A stretch of 64,000 nucleotides of DNA from Deinococcus budaensis (GTDB taxonomy: Bacteria; Deinococcota; Deinococci; Deinococcales; Deinococcaceae). The stretch's first letter is position 1, and every line of letters begins with the position of its first letter. The DNA is taken from the NCBI RefSeq assembly GCF_014201885.1, contig NZ_JACHFN010000006.1, forward strand, positions 62,001 to 126,000, in the 5' to 3' direction. The notes beneath the pieces were generated by a model. It saw only the letters and a program-made list of their open reading frames with translations. It was not told where the DNA came from and searched no databases. Of the stretch, positions 8,274 to 16,249 are shown one piece after another. The translations under genes and the position numbers were made by a program.

Positions 8274-9061
8274 CGGCGCCCACCATCCCCCGCAAACAGG
8301 TGTCCAGTCAGCAGGCCTGGCTCGACACCTGGGCACGGGTGGAAGACCTCTGCCCACCCGCCCAACTGGACGCCCTGATCGAGCACACCCTGGCCGAGAT
8401 GCGCGCGCAGTTCAGCGGGCGGCAGGTGGCGTTCGCCTGGAGCGGCGGCAAGGACTCGCTGGTCGTGGAGTGGCTGTGCGACCAGCTCGGCACCGAGGCC
8501 TGCGTGTTCGGCATGACCAACCTCGAGTACCCGGAGTTCCTCGCCTGGGTCACCGACCACATGCCGCCCGGCGTGCAGGTGATCAACACCGGCCAGGACC
8601 TCGCGTGGCTGGCGAGGAACCCGCAAATGCTCTTCCCGCAGCGCGCGCAGGACAACGCCCGCTGGTTCCGGGTGGTGCAGCACACGGCGCAGCGGCGGTA
8701 CTTCCAGGAGCACCAGCTCGACGTGCTGGTGCTGGGCCGCCGACACGCGGAAGGCAACTTCTGCGGCGCGGGCGGCCTCTACCGCAACCGCGAGGGCATC
8801 ACACGCTACAGCCCGATTCGGGACTGGTCCCACGAGGCCGTGCTCGCCCTGATCAAGCGCGAGGGGTACAGCCTCCCGCCGATCTACGGGTACCCACGCG
8901 GCTGGCAGGTCGGCACCGGCTGCTGGCCGCAGCGCCTGTACACCAAGAGCCAGCAGCAGGGCTGGGACGAGACCTGGGAGATCGACCCGGACATCGTTCG
9001 TCAGGCAGCCACGGTGCTGCCCCAGGCCCGCGACTACCTGCACGCCCGGGGGCTGACGTGA
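8270..9061 (+). CDS. PAPS-reductase-like PP-loop ATP pyrophosphatase (first of two)
   Basis: 263 residues. The PP-loop WSGGKDSLVVEWL lies at about residues 56-68 and is the ATP-binding signature of the adenine-nucleotide alpha-hydrolase/PAPS-reductase superfamily. Further family-type segments are YPEFLAWV, LGRRHAEGNF (the substrate-side loop) and YSPIRDWSHEAVLALI, which ends the fold. The enzyme would adenylate a substrate for sulfur or nitrogen transfer. It lacks the C-terminal Cys-containing tail of assimilatory PAPS reductase, so a modification role is more likely than sulfate assimilation. Start and stop overlap both neighbours; the stop shares a base with the amidotransferase ATG. Confidence 0.85.
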   Translation: MTAPTIPRKQVSSQQAWLDTWARVEDLCPPAQLDALIEHTLAEMRAQFSGRQVAFAWSGGKDSLVVEWLCDQLGTEACVFGMTNLEYPEFLAWVTDHMPPGVQVINTGQDLAWLARNPQMLFPQRAQDNARWFRVVQHTAQRRYFQEHQLDVLVLGRRHAEGNFCGAGGLYRNREGITRYSPIRDWSHEAVLALIKREGYSLPPIYGYPRGWQVGTGCWPQRLYTKSQQQGWDETWEIDPDIVRQAATVLPQARDYLHARGLT

Positions 9062-9720
9062 TGTGCGGCCTGTACGGCTTCTGGCGCAGCGGCGGCCCGC
9101 CGGAGGCGGACAGGTTGCGCGGCCTGGCCCTGCGCGCGGGCACACGCGGCCCCCACGCCCATGGACACGCCACGCAGGGAGGACGCCACGTGGCGCTGGG
9201 GCCGGTGGCGCTCTCGCCCTTGTCCACCGTGGTGGAGAGCGTGATCGGCCACGCAAGGCTGGCGACCGCTGGAGCACACGACGACCTCGCCTGCGCGCAG
9301 CCCTTCCAGGTGGGTCCGCTGTTCGTGGCCCACAACGGCACCGTGCCGGGAGCCTCCGCGCTGGCCGCCCGGCACGGCCTGAACCCGGCGACCGCCAGCG
9401 ACAGCGAGGTCCTGGCGCTGCTGCTGACCCGCACCGACCTGCGTGCAGGCGTGGCCACCCTGCTCGACACACTGGCGCCGGGCGTGCCGCTCGCGCTGCT
9501 GGTGCTGACCGAGGACGGTCAGGTGGTCGCTGCCCGGCGAGGTCACCCCCTGCACGCGCTGACCCGAGAAGAAGGCACCTACCTGTGCAGCCTGCCCTTT
9601 CCGGGGAGCATGCCGCTGCCCGACGCCACGGTGACGGTGTACGGCTCGGGCGAGCAGTACCCGCTGGCCACCACGGCGCATCTGCGCCGCCATCAGGGAG
9701 GCCCGCAGTGGACCCCCTGA
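9061..9720 (+). CDS. class II glutamine amidotransferase domain protein
   Basis: 219 residues. It begins MCGLYGFW, so Met removal exposes the N-terminal nucleophile Cys2 that class II (Ntn) amidotransferases need. The partner residues are all in place: IGHARLAT (about residues 62-69, the Arg that holds glutamine), VAHNGTVP (about 89-96, the oxyanion-hole Asn-Gly) and SDSEVLALLL (about 113-122, the Asp of the glutamine pocket). It is a stand-alone glutaminase half. In asparagine synthetase and GAT-QueC this half is fused to a PP-loop ATPase, whereas here PP-loop genes overlap it on both sides. It probably supplies ammonia to one of them. Confidence 0.85.
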   Translation: MCGLYGFWRSGGPPEADRLRGLALRAGTRGPHAHGHATQGGRHVALGPVALSPLSTVVESVIGHARLATAGAHDDLACAQPFQVGPLFVAHNGTVPGASALAARHGLNPATASDSEVLALLLTRTDLRAGVATLLDTLAPGVPLALLVLTEDGQVVAARRGHPLHALTREEGTYLCSLPFPGSMPLPDATVTVYGSGEQYPLATTAHLRRHQGGPQWTP

Positions 9721-11048
9721 TGCGCGAGGACGTCGCCGGGGACGTGTCCGCGCCCCACCCGGGCCTGAAGCCCTTCAAGTACAACCCGAAGAACAGCCGC
9801 CTGAAGGCCGAGGACAGCGACCAGGACGTGCTGACCCTGGCCCGCGAGCGGATGCGCGCCCTGTTCGAACGCTTCGACCACGTGTCGGTGAGCTTCAGCG
9901 GCGGCAAGGACTCCACCGTCGTCCTCAACCTGGCGCTGGAGGCCGCCCGCGAACTCGGGCGCACCCCGCTCGACGTGGTGTTTTACGACGAGGAGTGCAT
10001 CTACACCGAGAACATCGACTACGTGCGCCGGGTGGCCGCCGACCCGGACGTGGCCCTGCGCTGGGTGTGCGTGCCGGTCAAGCACCGCAACGCCTGCTCC
10101 AGCGAGTCGCCCGTGTGGTACCCCTGGGCGCCGGAGGACCGTCACCTGTGGGTGCGGGAGCTGCCGCAAGAGGCGATCACCGAGATCCCGGGGTACGACC
10201 ACGCGGACCCGGCCACCCGCCTGAGCATTCCCGAGGTGAGCGGCCTGCTGTTTCCGCCCACCCTCGGCAACGTGGTGCAGCTGCTGGGCATCCGGGCCGA
10301 CGAGAGCCTGATCCGCCGGGCCGCCGTGAGCCGCCGGGTGGTCGACAACTACATCATCAAAGACCGGGGCGGCTACGGCGGAGCCAACGACGTGCAGCAC
10401 GCCGGGAATGTCTGGAAGGCCTACCCGATCTACGACTGGCGCACCGAAGACGTGTGGTTGGCGCCCAAGCTGCTGGGCTGGGATTACTGCCGGGTGTACG
10501 ACCTGCTCGACCAGATCGGGTTCACGCCGGGCAAGCAACGGCTGGCGCCCCCGTTCGGCGAGGAGCCGATGCAGCGCCTCGACCAGTACCACCAGTGCGA
10601 GCCTGCGCTGTGGGACCGGATGCTGGCCCGGGTGCCCGGCGCGCAGACGGCCAAGCGCTATTCCCGGACGGAGCTGTACGCCTTCGGGGAGATTCCGGAC
10701 AAGCCGCACGGCATCACCTACGAGGCCTGGTTGCGGGACCTGGTGACCTCCAACTTCCCCGAGAAGGAAGCCCAGGCCGTCAGCAAGAAGATCCGCGCGC
10801 ACTTGCGGATGCACTACCGCAAGACGGCGGACGCGCTGGCCCCGCACGTGGACCATCCGCTCACTGGCTACTCGTGGACCTTCTTCGTGAAGATGGCCAT
10901 GCGGGGGAACTTCAAGGACCGTCGTCAGCCAGCCTTGGGCCGCCGCACTCCTGAGCAGTTCCAGAAAGACCTCGCGAAGTACCGCGCCGACCTCCAGCGC
11001 TATCAGGGCGAGCTGGCGGAGGCCCGCGCCCTCCTAGGAGACCAATGA
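9708..11048 (+). CDS. IbrA-like PAPS-reductase-family PP-loop protein (second of two)
   Basis: 446 residues. The GTG at 9708 has AGGGAGG at 9695-9701 six bases upstream. An ATG at 9720 that overlaps the previous stop is the alternative. The PP-loop FSGGKDSTVVLNLA lies near residue 65, followed by DVVFYDEECIYTENIDYVRR. The long C-terminal half (HQCEPALWDRMLARVPGAQT, RYSRTELYAFG) matches the DUF3440-type extension of IbrA. The next gene is IbrB-like, reproducing the known ibrA-ibrB pairing of a PAPS-reductase homologue with a ParB-like protein. The biochemical role of IbrA/IbrB is not settled. Confidence 0.8.
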   Translation: MDPLMREDVAGDVSAPHPGLKPFKYNPKNSRLKAEDSDQDVLTLARERMRALFERFDHVSVSFSGGKDSTVVLNLALEAARELGRTPLDVVFYDEECIYTENIDYVRRVAADPDVALRWVCVPVKHRNACSSESPVWYPWAPEDRHLWVRELPQEAITEIPGYDHADPATRLSIPEVSGLLFPPTLGNVVQLLGIRADESLIRRAAVSRRVVDNYIIKDRGGYGGANDVQHAGNVWKAYPIYDWRTEDVWLAPKLLGWDYCRVYDLLDQIGFTPGKQRLAPPFGEEPMQRLDQYHQCEPALWDRMLARVPGAQTAKRYSRTELYAFGEIPDKPHGITYEAWLRDLVTSNFPEKEAQAVSKKIRAHLRMHYRKTADALAPHVDHPLTGYSWTFFVKMAMRGNFKDRRQPALGRRTPEQFQKDLAKYRADLQRYQGELAEARALLGDQ

Positions 11049-11563
11049 ATCACGGCCGCGATGCCCAACCCCTGTCACGGATCGAGTGGGTCCACCGCGA
11101 CGACCTGCACGCCAACGGGTACAACCCCAACCACGTCGCCAAGCCGGAGATGGACCTGCTCAAGACCAGCCTGTTCGAAGACGGCTGGACACAGCCCATC
11201 GTGGCGAGGCCCGACGGTGAGATCGTGGACGGCTTCCACCGCTGGACCTGCAGCGGCGACCCGCGCATCTACGCGATGACTGATGGGTACGTGCCGGTGG
11301 TGCGCCTGCTGCCGCCCGCGACCGGCGACCAGATGCTCAGCACCATCCGGCACAACCGGGCCAGGGGCGAGCACGGCGTGCTGCCGATGGCGGACATCGT
11401 GCGCCGCCTGATTGACGAGGAGGGGCTGACCCCTGAGCAGGTGATGGTGCGCTGCGGCATGGAGAAAGAAGAAGTCACCCGCCTGTATGACCGAGGCGGG
11501 ATGACGGTAAGGGGAACGCAGGGGCGAACTCAGTTCAGCAACGGGTGGAAGCCTAGTAGCTAA
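11045..11563 (+). CDS. IbrB-like ParB-fold protein (second ParB of the operon)
   Basis: 172 residues, with the ATG overlapping the stop of the IbrA-like gene. A compact ParB/sulfiredoxin domain fills the protein: WVHRDDLHANGYNPNHVAKP, then LFEDGWTQPIVARPDGEIVD and DGFHRW (about residues 62-67), the IbrB-type version of the ParB nucleotide loop. A short helical tail with an HTH-like segment (LTPEQVMVRCGMEKEEVTRL) follows. It is the last gene of the operon; the convergent YfbU-like gene overlaps its end by 4 bases. Confidence 0.8.
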   Translation: MNHGRDAQPLSRIEWVHRDDLHANGYNPNHVAKPEMDLLKTSLFEDGWTQPIVARPDGEIVDGFHRWTCSGDPRIYAMTDGYVPVVRLLPPATGDQMLSTIRHNRARGEHGVLPMADIVRRLIDEEGLTPEQVMVRCGMEKEEVTRLYDRGGMTVRGTQGRTQFSNGWKPSS

Positions 11564-12093
11564 CGATGGTTTTCCGGGTGAACTGCGGCCTGCCTCAGTG
11601 CCTCCAGATCATCAGCCGACAGCGCCTCACCCGTTGTTCGGCGCTGCCCGTACTCATCCAGCATGCGCTGATAGCGAGCGCGCGTTGGGCCATGACTGTT
11701 CGGGAACCGGCCGTTTCGGAGGAACATGGCGTAAATGCTGTCCTCTTCACGGGCAGCAAATCCCGCGAAGCTAAGAAGGCGGCTCTCGTTATTGCCATCA
11801 AATCCAATGAACCGAAGGGCGAAGTTCTCTTGGGCGGCGAGATCGATGCTGTGCGCCTCGACCGCATCGTGAATGGCCACGTACATGTCCAGCACGTCGT
11901 ATACAAACTCCGATTCTTCGGCGGGAATGGCGTCTGGATCAATGCTCGTGAACAGTTCGTCGTATAGGGCCTCGTAGCCCCGGGTGACGATTTGTTCCAT
12001 GCGCTCGTAGTGCTCCTTTTCCTCGGGTTCCAAGGCTGCAAGGATTCGGAAATTCTGCATCAGCATCAGCCGTTCCAGCTTCGTCAACTCCAT
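11560..12093 (-). CDS. YfbU family protein
   Basis: 177 residues, encoded against the direction of the surrounding phage genes. The start MELTKLERLMLMQNFRILAA and the end YQRMLDEY...LSADDLEALRQA align well with the UPF0304/YfbU family (start of the type TNAQRLILSNQYKMM, end YQRMLNVW and LSANEI). The middle IGFDGNNESRLLSFAGFA also fits. GGAGGTG precedes the ATG. GC is lower than in its neighbours. E. coli YfbU has been linked to toxin-related cell death, but the mechanism is not known. It interrupts the junction between the modification-type operon and the terminase, so it is probably a moron. Confidence 0.85.
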   Translation of the reverse strand: MELTKLERLMLMQNFRILAALEPEEKEHYERMEQIVTRGYEALYDELFTSIDPDAIPAEESEFVYDVLDMYVAIHDAVEAHSIDLAAQENFALRFIGFDGNNESRLLSFAGFAAREEDSIYAMFLRNGRFPNSHGPTRARYQRMLDEYGQRRTTGEALSADDLEALRQAAVHPENHR

Positions 12094-12164
12094 AACGCAC
12101 CTCCACCCTGACTATGCCAGGGGGAGGCACTAAAAACTCACGCAAAAGAGGAGGTGACCTACCC

Positions 12165-12734
12165 ATGACCAAACGTGCCCCCGCCAAGCCCGAGACAAAT
12201 CCGAAAAAGAAGAGCAGCAGCGGGGCGCGCAGCGCCGAAGACAAGCGCGTCAAGCACGACTGGAGCGCCATCCGCCGCGAGTACATCCGGGGGGACGACA
12301 CCGTCACGCTGGCCAGCCTCGCCGCCACACCGGGCTACCCGAGTGAGAGGCAGCTCGAACGCCGATCCAGCGCGGAAGATTGGCCCGACCTGCGCCTCCA
12401 GATGCGTCGGGAGGTTGACGGGAAGCTGCGCGCCCTCGACCTCGACATGAAGACCGAGGTGCGTCGGCGGCAGCTGAAGGTCGGAACGGCCCTGATCACG
12501 CTGGGGGTCCGCGCCATGGCGCACCAGGACCCGGAGAAGATGGATACGCTCGACATGTCCCGTGTCATCAAGATCGGCGGGGAGCTGGAGCGCAAGGCCC
12601 TGGGCATGGACGAGCTGAACATCAACTTCGGCCGCATCAAGTCCCCGGACGACCTCGACAAGTTCAGCGAGGAAGAGCTGTGGCGCATCGCGGGGATGCT
12701 GCCACCCGACGAAGATGACGACGAGGAGTTCTAG
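12165..12734 (+). CDS. terS: terminase small subunit
   Basis: 189 residues. The ATG at 12165 is chosen because GAGGAGGTGA at 12148-12157 lies just upstream; an earlier ATG at 12114 has none. A Lys/Ala-rich basic N-terminus is followed by an HTH-like region (HDWSAIRREYIRGDDTVTLA and YPSERQLERRSSAEDW), the DNA-recognition part typical of small terminases, then helices for oligomerisation and an acidic tail (PPDEDDDEEF). It overlaps the large subunit gene by 20 bases. It should recognise the packaging site and load the large subunit. Confidence 0.85.
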   Translation: MTKRAPAKPETNPKKKSSSGARSAEDKRVKHDWSAIRREYIRGDDTVTLASLAATPGYPSERQLERRSSAEDWPDLRLQMRREVDGKLRALDLDMKTEVRRRQLKVGTALITLGVRAMAHQDPEKMDTLDMSRVIKIGGELERKALGMDELNINFGRIKSPDDLDKFSEEELWRIAGMLPPDEDDDEEF

Positions 12735-14583
12735 CCGCCCGCCCGGCTGGATGACGCGGCAGCACGCCCTGCAAGCCATCGCCCGCAAACGCCTGCGCGA
12801 CAGCGGCAAGCTTCCCGAGCAGCAGCCCCAGCGCGACGAGCAGAGCCGCTGGACCGAGCGCTACGGCACCGACCTGATCGGCTTTTGCGAGCGCGTCCTC
12901 GGCATAAAGCCCTGGAAAGGCATGAACGGCAAGCCGGGCCAGTACGAGATCCTGGAGGCGATTCAGGACAGCGTGCGGCGGCAGCTCGCGGGCGAGCAGA
13001 ACGTCCCGTTCATCTTAGTGATCGAGGCGGCCCACGGCGTCGGCAAGACGTACGGGATCGGCGCCCCCCTGATCGCCTGGTTCTACCGCTGCTTCGCGCC
13101 GTCGGTGATCCAGTCCACCGCGAACACCAACGACCAGGTGCGCGACACCCTCTGGAAGAACATCCGCATGCACGTCGCCAACGCCAAAGCGCGGCGGCGT
13201 AACGTCATGCCCGGCCTGCTGCCCCGCGACATGCGCGCCGAGCAGAGCGCCGACCACTTCGCCATGGGCTTCGTCACGAACGACGCGGGCGGGACGGGCA
13301 CGGAGCGCGTGCAGGGCCAGCACAACGACTTCCACCTGTGGGTCTTCGAGGAAGCCGAGGGTATCGCGGAGTTCATGTACGACGCGGTCAAGCGCCAGTT
13401 CACCGGCAACACCGTCCGCATCTGGCTGCTCTACGCCAACCCGAAGACCAGCGCCAGCACCTTCCAGGAGATGAAGCTGCACCCGCTGGCCCTGGTCTTC
13501 CGCCTCTCGCTGCTCGATTTCCCGAACGTCTGGGGCGGGACCAACGAGGTCCCGGGCGGCACCGACCGGACCACCTTCAACAACTGGATCGAGGACCAGC
13601 GGACCTTCGGGTGCGAGGTGGTGCCCGAGCTGGACGAGACGCGCCACACCTTCCAGGTTCCCTGGGACGTGCCGAAGGCGGGGGGCGGTGTCCACCCGGC
13701 GGGCACGATCTTCGCCCCGAAGCGTGGCTTCCTCTACGGCGCCCTGGGCGTCCCGCCGAGCGGAGGCGGCGGGGACACTTTCATCAGCGCGGGCCGCTTC
13801 GACGCCTGCCTGACCCGCGAGGTGGTGCCCGCGCCCCTGCTGGAACCGGCAGACCCGGTCGGCGATCAGGTGCAGCGCCAGATCTGGGCTGGACAGATCG
13901 GGGTGGACTGCTCACGCTTCGGGGACGACGCCGGGACGATCTACTCCCTGGCCCGGCGGGTGCTGCGCTTCGAAGAAGCCATCCAGGGCGCGCAGGAGCT
14001 GGACGAGATCGGCCGCACCGACCGCTACGTGCAGGCGGTCGCCAAGGCCGCCCGGCGCCTGGCTGCCCAGGGCATCACACGCCTGAGCATCCGCGTGGAC
14101 GCCGGATACGGCGGCGGCATCGTGGACGGCCTGCGCAAGCTCACAGACCTCGCCGCCCTCTTCCCGGACGGCTTCGTGGTGCACGAGGTCGCCTTCGGCA
14201 GCGTGCCGAGCGACCCCGACCAGTACGCCGACCTGGTGACCGAGATGTACGCGCTGACCGACGAGGTGCTCAGCGCTGTCCGCATCGACAAGGCCACGCT
14301 GCCGCTGCTGCTCAAGCGGGATCTGGTCGAGCGCAAGTACGGCTACGTCACGCGCCGTGACCGAGATGTCCGAAAGCTGGAGAAGAAAAGCGACTTCAAG
14401 AAACGCACCAAGGGGCAAAGCCCCGACGACGGCGACGGCGCAGTCCTGGCCCTCGCCCCCGAGCGGCTGTTCCAGAGGCCCGGCCGCCACGATCCCGCTG
14501 CCGAGGCAGCAGCATCCCTGACCGTGCAGTCCGGGCAGGACACCGAAGGAGGTGAGTACAACGACGTTTATTCTTGGTCCTGA
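12715..14583 (+). CDS. terL: terminase large subunit
   Basis: 622 residues. The ATPase domain has Walker A AAHGVGKTYG at about residues 105-114 and Walker B LWVFEEAEG at about 207-215, with a coupling-type segment near WLLYANP. The C-terminal RNase H-like nuclease starts at GVDCSRFGDDAG (about 395-406), whose Asp is the first catalytic acid; RVDAGYGGG and DGDGAVLALA supply later acids. The length is normal. It translocates DNA into the prohead and cuts concatemers. An internal ATG at 12751 is an alternative start. Its 3' end overlaps the portal gene. Confidence 0.95.
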   Translation: MTTRSSSRPPGWMTRQHALQAIARKRLRDSGKLPEQQPQRDEQSRWTERYGTDLIGFCERVLGIKPWKGMNGKPGQYEILEAIQDSVRRQLAGEQNVPFILVIEAAHGVGKTYGIGAPLIAWFYRCFAPSVIQSTANTNDQVRDTLWKNIRMHVANAKARRRNVMPGLLPRDMRAEQSADHFAMGFVTNDAGGTGTERVQGQHNDFHLWVFEEAEGIAEFMYDAVKRQFTGNTVRIWLLYANPKTSASTFQEMKLHPLALVFRLSLLDFPNVWGGTNEVPGGTDRTTFNNWIEDQRTFGCEVVPELDETRHTFQVPWDVPKAGGGVHPAGTIFAPKRGFLYGALGVPPSGGGGDTFISAGRFDACLTREVVPAPLLEPADPVGDQVQRQIWAGQIGVDCSRFGDDAGTIYSLARRVLRFEEAIQGAQELDEIGRTDRYVQAVAKAARRLAAQGITRLSIRVDAGYGGGIVDGLRKLTDLAALFPDGFVVHEVAFGSVPSDPDQYADLVTEMYALTDEVLSAVRIDKATLPLLLKRDLVERKYGYVTRRDRDVRKLEKKSDFKKRTKGQSPDDGDGAVLALAPERLFQRPGRHDPAAEAAASLTVQSGQDTEGGEYNDVYSWS

Positions 14584-16102
14584 CGGACAACCGGTCAGCA
14601 GCGCCCGCGAGGCCAGCGACGGGCCGACCGCCCAGCTGCGCGGCGCCAGCATCCCCGCGAACCCGACCATCCTGGATACCGCCGCCGGGATGGACCCCGG
14701 CCTGCGCGGTGGCTGGACCTACGCGGACGGCGGCGGCCGCCCGGCCCTGCGCGCCGGGCGCTACGGGGTCAACCGCGAGGCCGAACGCCTGCGCTGCCGC
14801 AGCGTGTACTTCCTCAACCCCCTCTTCCAGGCCGCGATGCGAATCGCCACCTCCTTCCTGATCGGCGATGCCTTCACCTACGGCGAGGTGCAGGACAAGA
14901 CCGCCCGCCTGGGCCTGGAGGAGTTCTGGCAGGCCAACAACCTCGGCACCCTGATGAGCGAGCGCTGGCTCACCGAGTTCTTCCTCGACGGCGAGAACGC
15001 CACGGTGTTCCCGACCGGGGACGCCGACCCTGGAGCAGACGCCCCTGCCCGCATCGGCTTCCTCGACCTGGAGGCCGGGGTGCGCGTCGAGAGCGACACG
15101 GCCGTCGGCACCACGGCGTCGGACATGGTCACCGCCCTGCACCTGCGGCAGAACCTGCGCGAGCGCACCTGGGACCGGGGCCAGTTCGTCTGGACGGCCA
15201 ACGACGCGCTCTGGAACGACCCGCGCGGCTTCCCGCTCGTCTCCGGCGCTGTGGACGCGGCCATGGCGTACATCGCGCTCGCCAACCACCGCCTCAACAT
15301 CCACGAGGTGCAGCAGCGCGTTGTCGGCATCTACACCGCGATGCTCAACCCCAGCGAGCCCGACGGCGGGGAAGCGAAGTGGCGCATGAAGGCCGCCGCG
15401 TTCCGGCACATGCCGCCCAAGGGCGCCATCGTCCCCCTGATCACCAAGCCGGGGCACGTGGACAAGGAGGGCAACCGCTACGACGGCGTGACCGAGAAGC
15501 TGGAATTCCCCAGGCCCGCGAGCGGGGCGAGCGACGCCGCGTCCGACATGGGCGTGTTCCTCCGGCTGGTCGGCCTGTGCCTGGGCGGTCTCCCCGAGCA
15601 CTGGTTGGGAGAGGGCGGCACCGTCACACGGACCACCGCCAACAACATGAGTCTCCCAGCAGTGCGCCTCGGGCAGATGCGGCAGGCCACCGTGCGGGGC
15701 TACCTCGACCGCCTGGTGCGAACGGAACTGCTGCGCCGCTGGCCGGGCCGCCTCTACACCGTGTACACCACCAGGACCAGCGCAGACGGCCTCACCCGCG
15801 TCCGGTCCCGCCAGCGGCTCCCGGCTGAGCGGCTGGAGTTCCCCTGGGTGCTGCCCTCGATCACTGAGGAGAGCCTGGAGACGACGCTGCGCGTGGTCAC
15901 CGCGATGGCCGATCGTGGCTGGATCAGCGACCAGACCGGCGCGGGACGCCTGGGTGCCGACGTGCCCACCGAGGTCGAGCTGATGGCCGCCGCCGGACGA
16001 ACGTTCGGCCAGGCCCGTACTCCTATCCCACCGCCAGGAGGTGAACCAAATGCACGACCAGAACCAGAACCCACCGACCCCACTGCGGGAACCAGCGCCT
16101 GA
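14552..16102 (+). CDS. portal protein
   Basis: 516 residues. Position directly after the large terminase, size, and an internal region rich in helices with LVSGAVDAAMAYIALANHRL and LRLVGLCLGGLPEHWLGEGG fit dodecameric portal proteins; the segment TANNMSLPAVRLGQMRQATV is typical of the stem and wing region. The first in-frame GTG (14552) lies inside the ribosome-binding sequence AAGGAGG (14546-14552). Translation therefore more likely starts at ACG 14561, or less likely at ATT 14570. The C-terminal tail is proline-rich. It forms the packaging channel at one capsid vertex. Confidence 0.88.
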   Translation: MSTTTFILGPDGQPVSSAREASDGPTAQLRGASIPANPTILDTAAGMDPGLRGGWTYADGGGRPALRAGRYGVNREAERLRCRSVYFLNPLFQAAMRIATSFLIGDAFTYGEVQDKTARLGLEEFWQANNLGTLMSERWLTEFFLDGENATVFPTGDADPGADAPARIGFLDLEAGVRVESDTAVGTTASDMVTALHLRQNLRERTWDRGQFVWTANDALWNDPRGFPLVSGAVDAAMAYIALANHRLNIHEVQQRVVGIYTAMLNPSEPDGGEAKWRMKAAAFRHMPPKGAIVPLITKPGHVDKEGNRYDGVTEKLEFPRPASGASDAASDMGVFLRLVGLCLGGLPEHWLGEGGTVTRTTANNMSLPAVRLGQMRQATVRGYLDRLVRTELLRRWPGRLYTVYTTRTSADGLTRVRSRQRLPAERLEFPWVLPSITEESLETTLRVVTAMADRGWISDQTGAGRLGADVPTEVELMAAAGRTFGQARTPIPPPGGEPNARPEPEPTDPTAGTSA

Positions 16103-16205
16103 CCAGCAGGACCGCCCCACGAAAGAGGTAGGCGGGAAGCCCCGTCAGCCCAAGCGCGTGAAGCGCGAGCAGGTCACGGAGCGGGAGGTGCTACGCGAAG
16201 CGTAA
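16050..16205 (+). CDS. small basic protein between portal and protease
   Basis: 51 residues with ATG at 16050 and an excellent AGGAGGTGA at 16037-16045. It overlaps the 3' end of the portal gene in another frame. Composition is Pro/Gln-rich at the start and Lys/Arg/Glu-rich at the end (KRVKREQVTEREVLREA), probably a helix. No family is known. The strong ribosome site and conserved-looking position make it likely to be real; it may be a head assembly cofactor. Confidence 0.6.
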   Translation: MHDQNQNPPTPLREPAPDQQDRPTKEVGGKPRQPKRVKREQVTEREVLREA

Positions 16206-16249
16206 GGGTTCCCGGCCGCCACGCCCCAACTTCCCCTGAAAGGATCCCT

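Noticed and set aside
9223..9236. TCCACC-GT-GGTGGA palindrome resembling the operator candidates
   Set aside because: It lies inside the amidotransferase coding sequence and is explained by Ser-Thr-Val-Val-Glu codons in GC-rich DNA.
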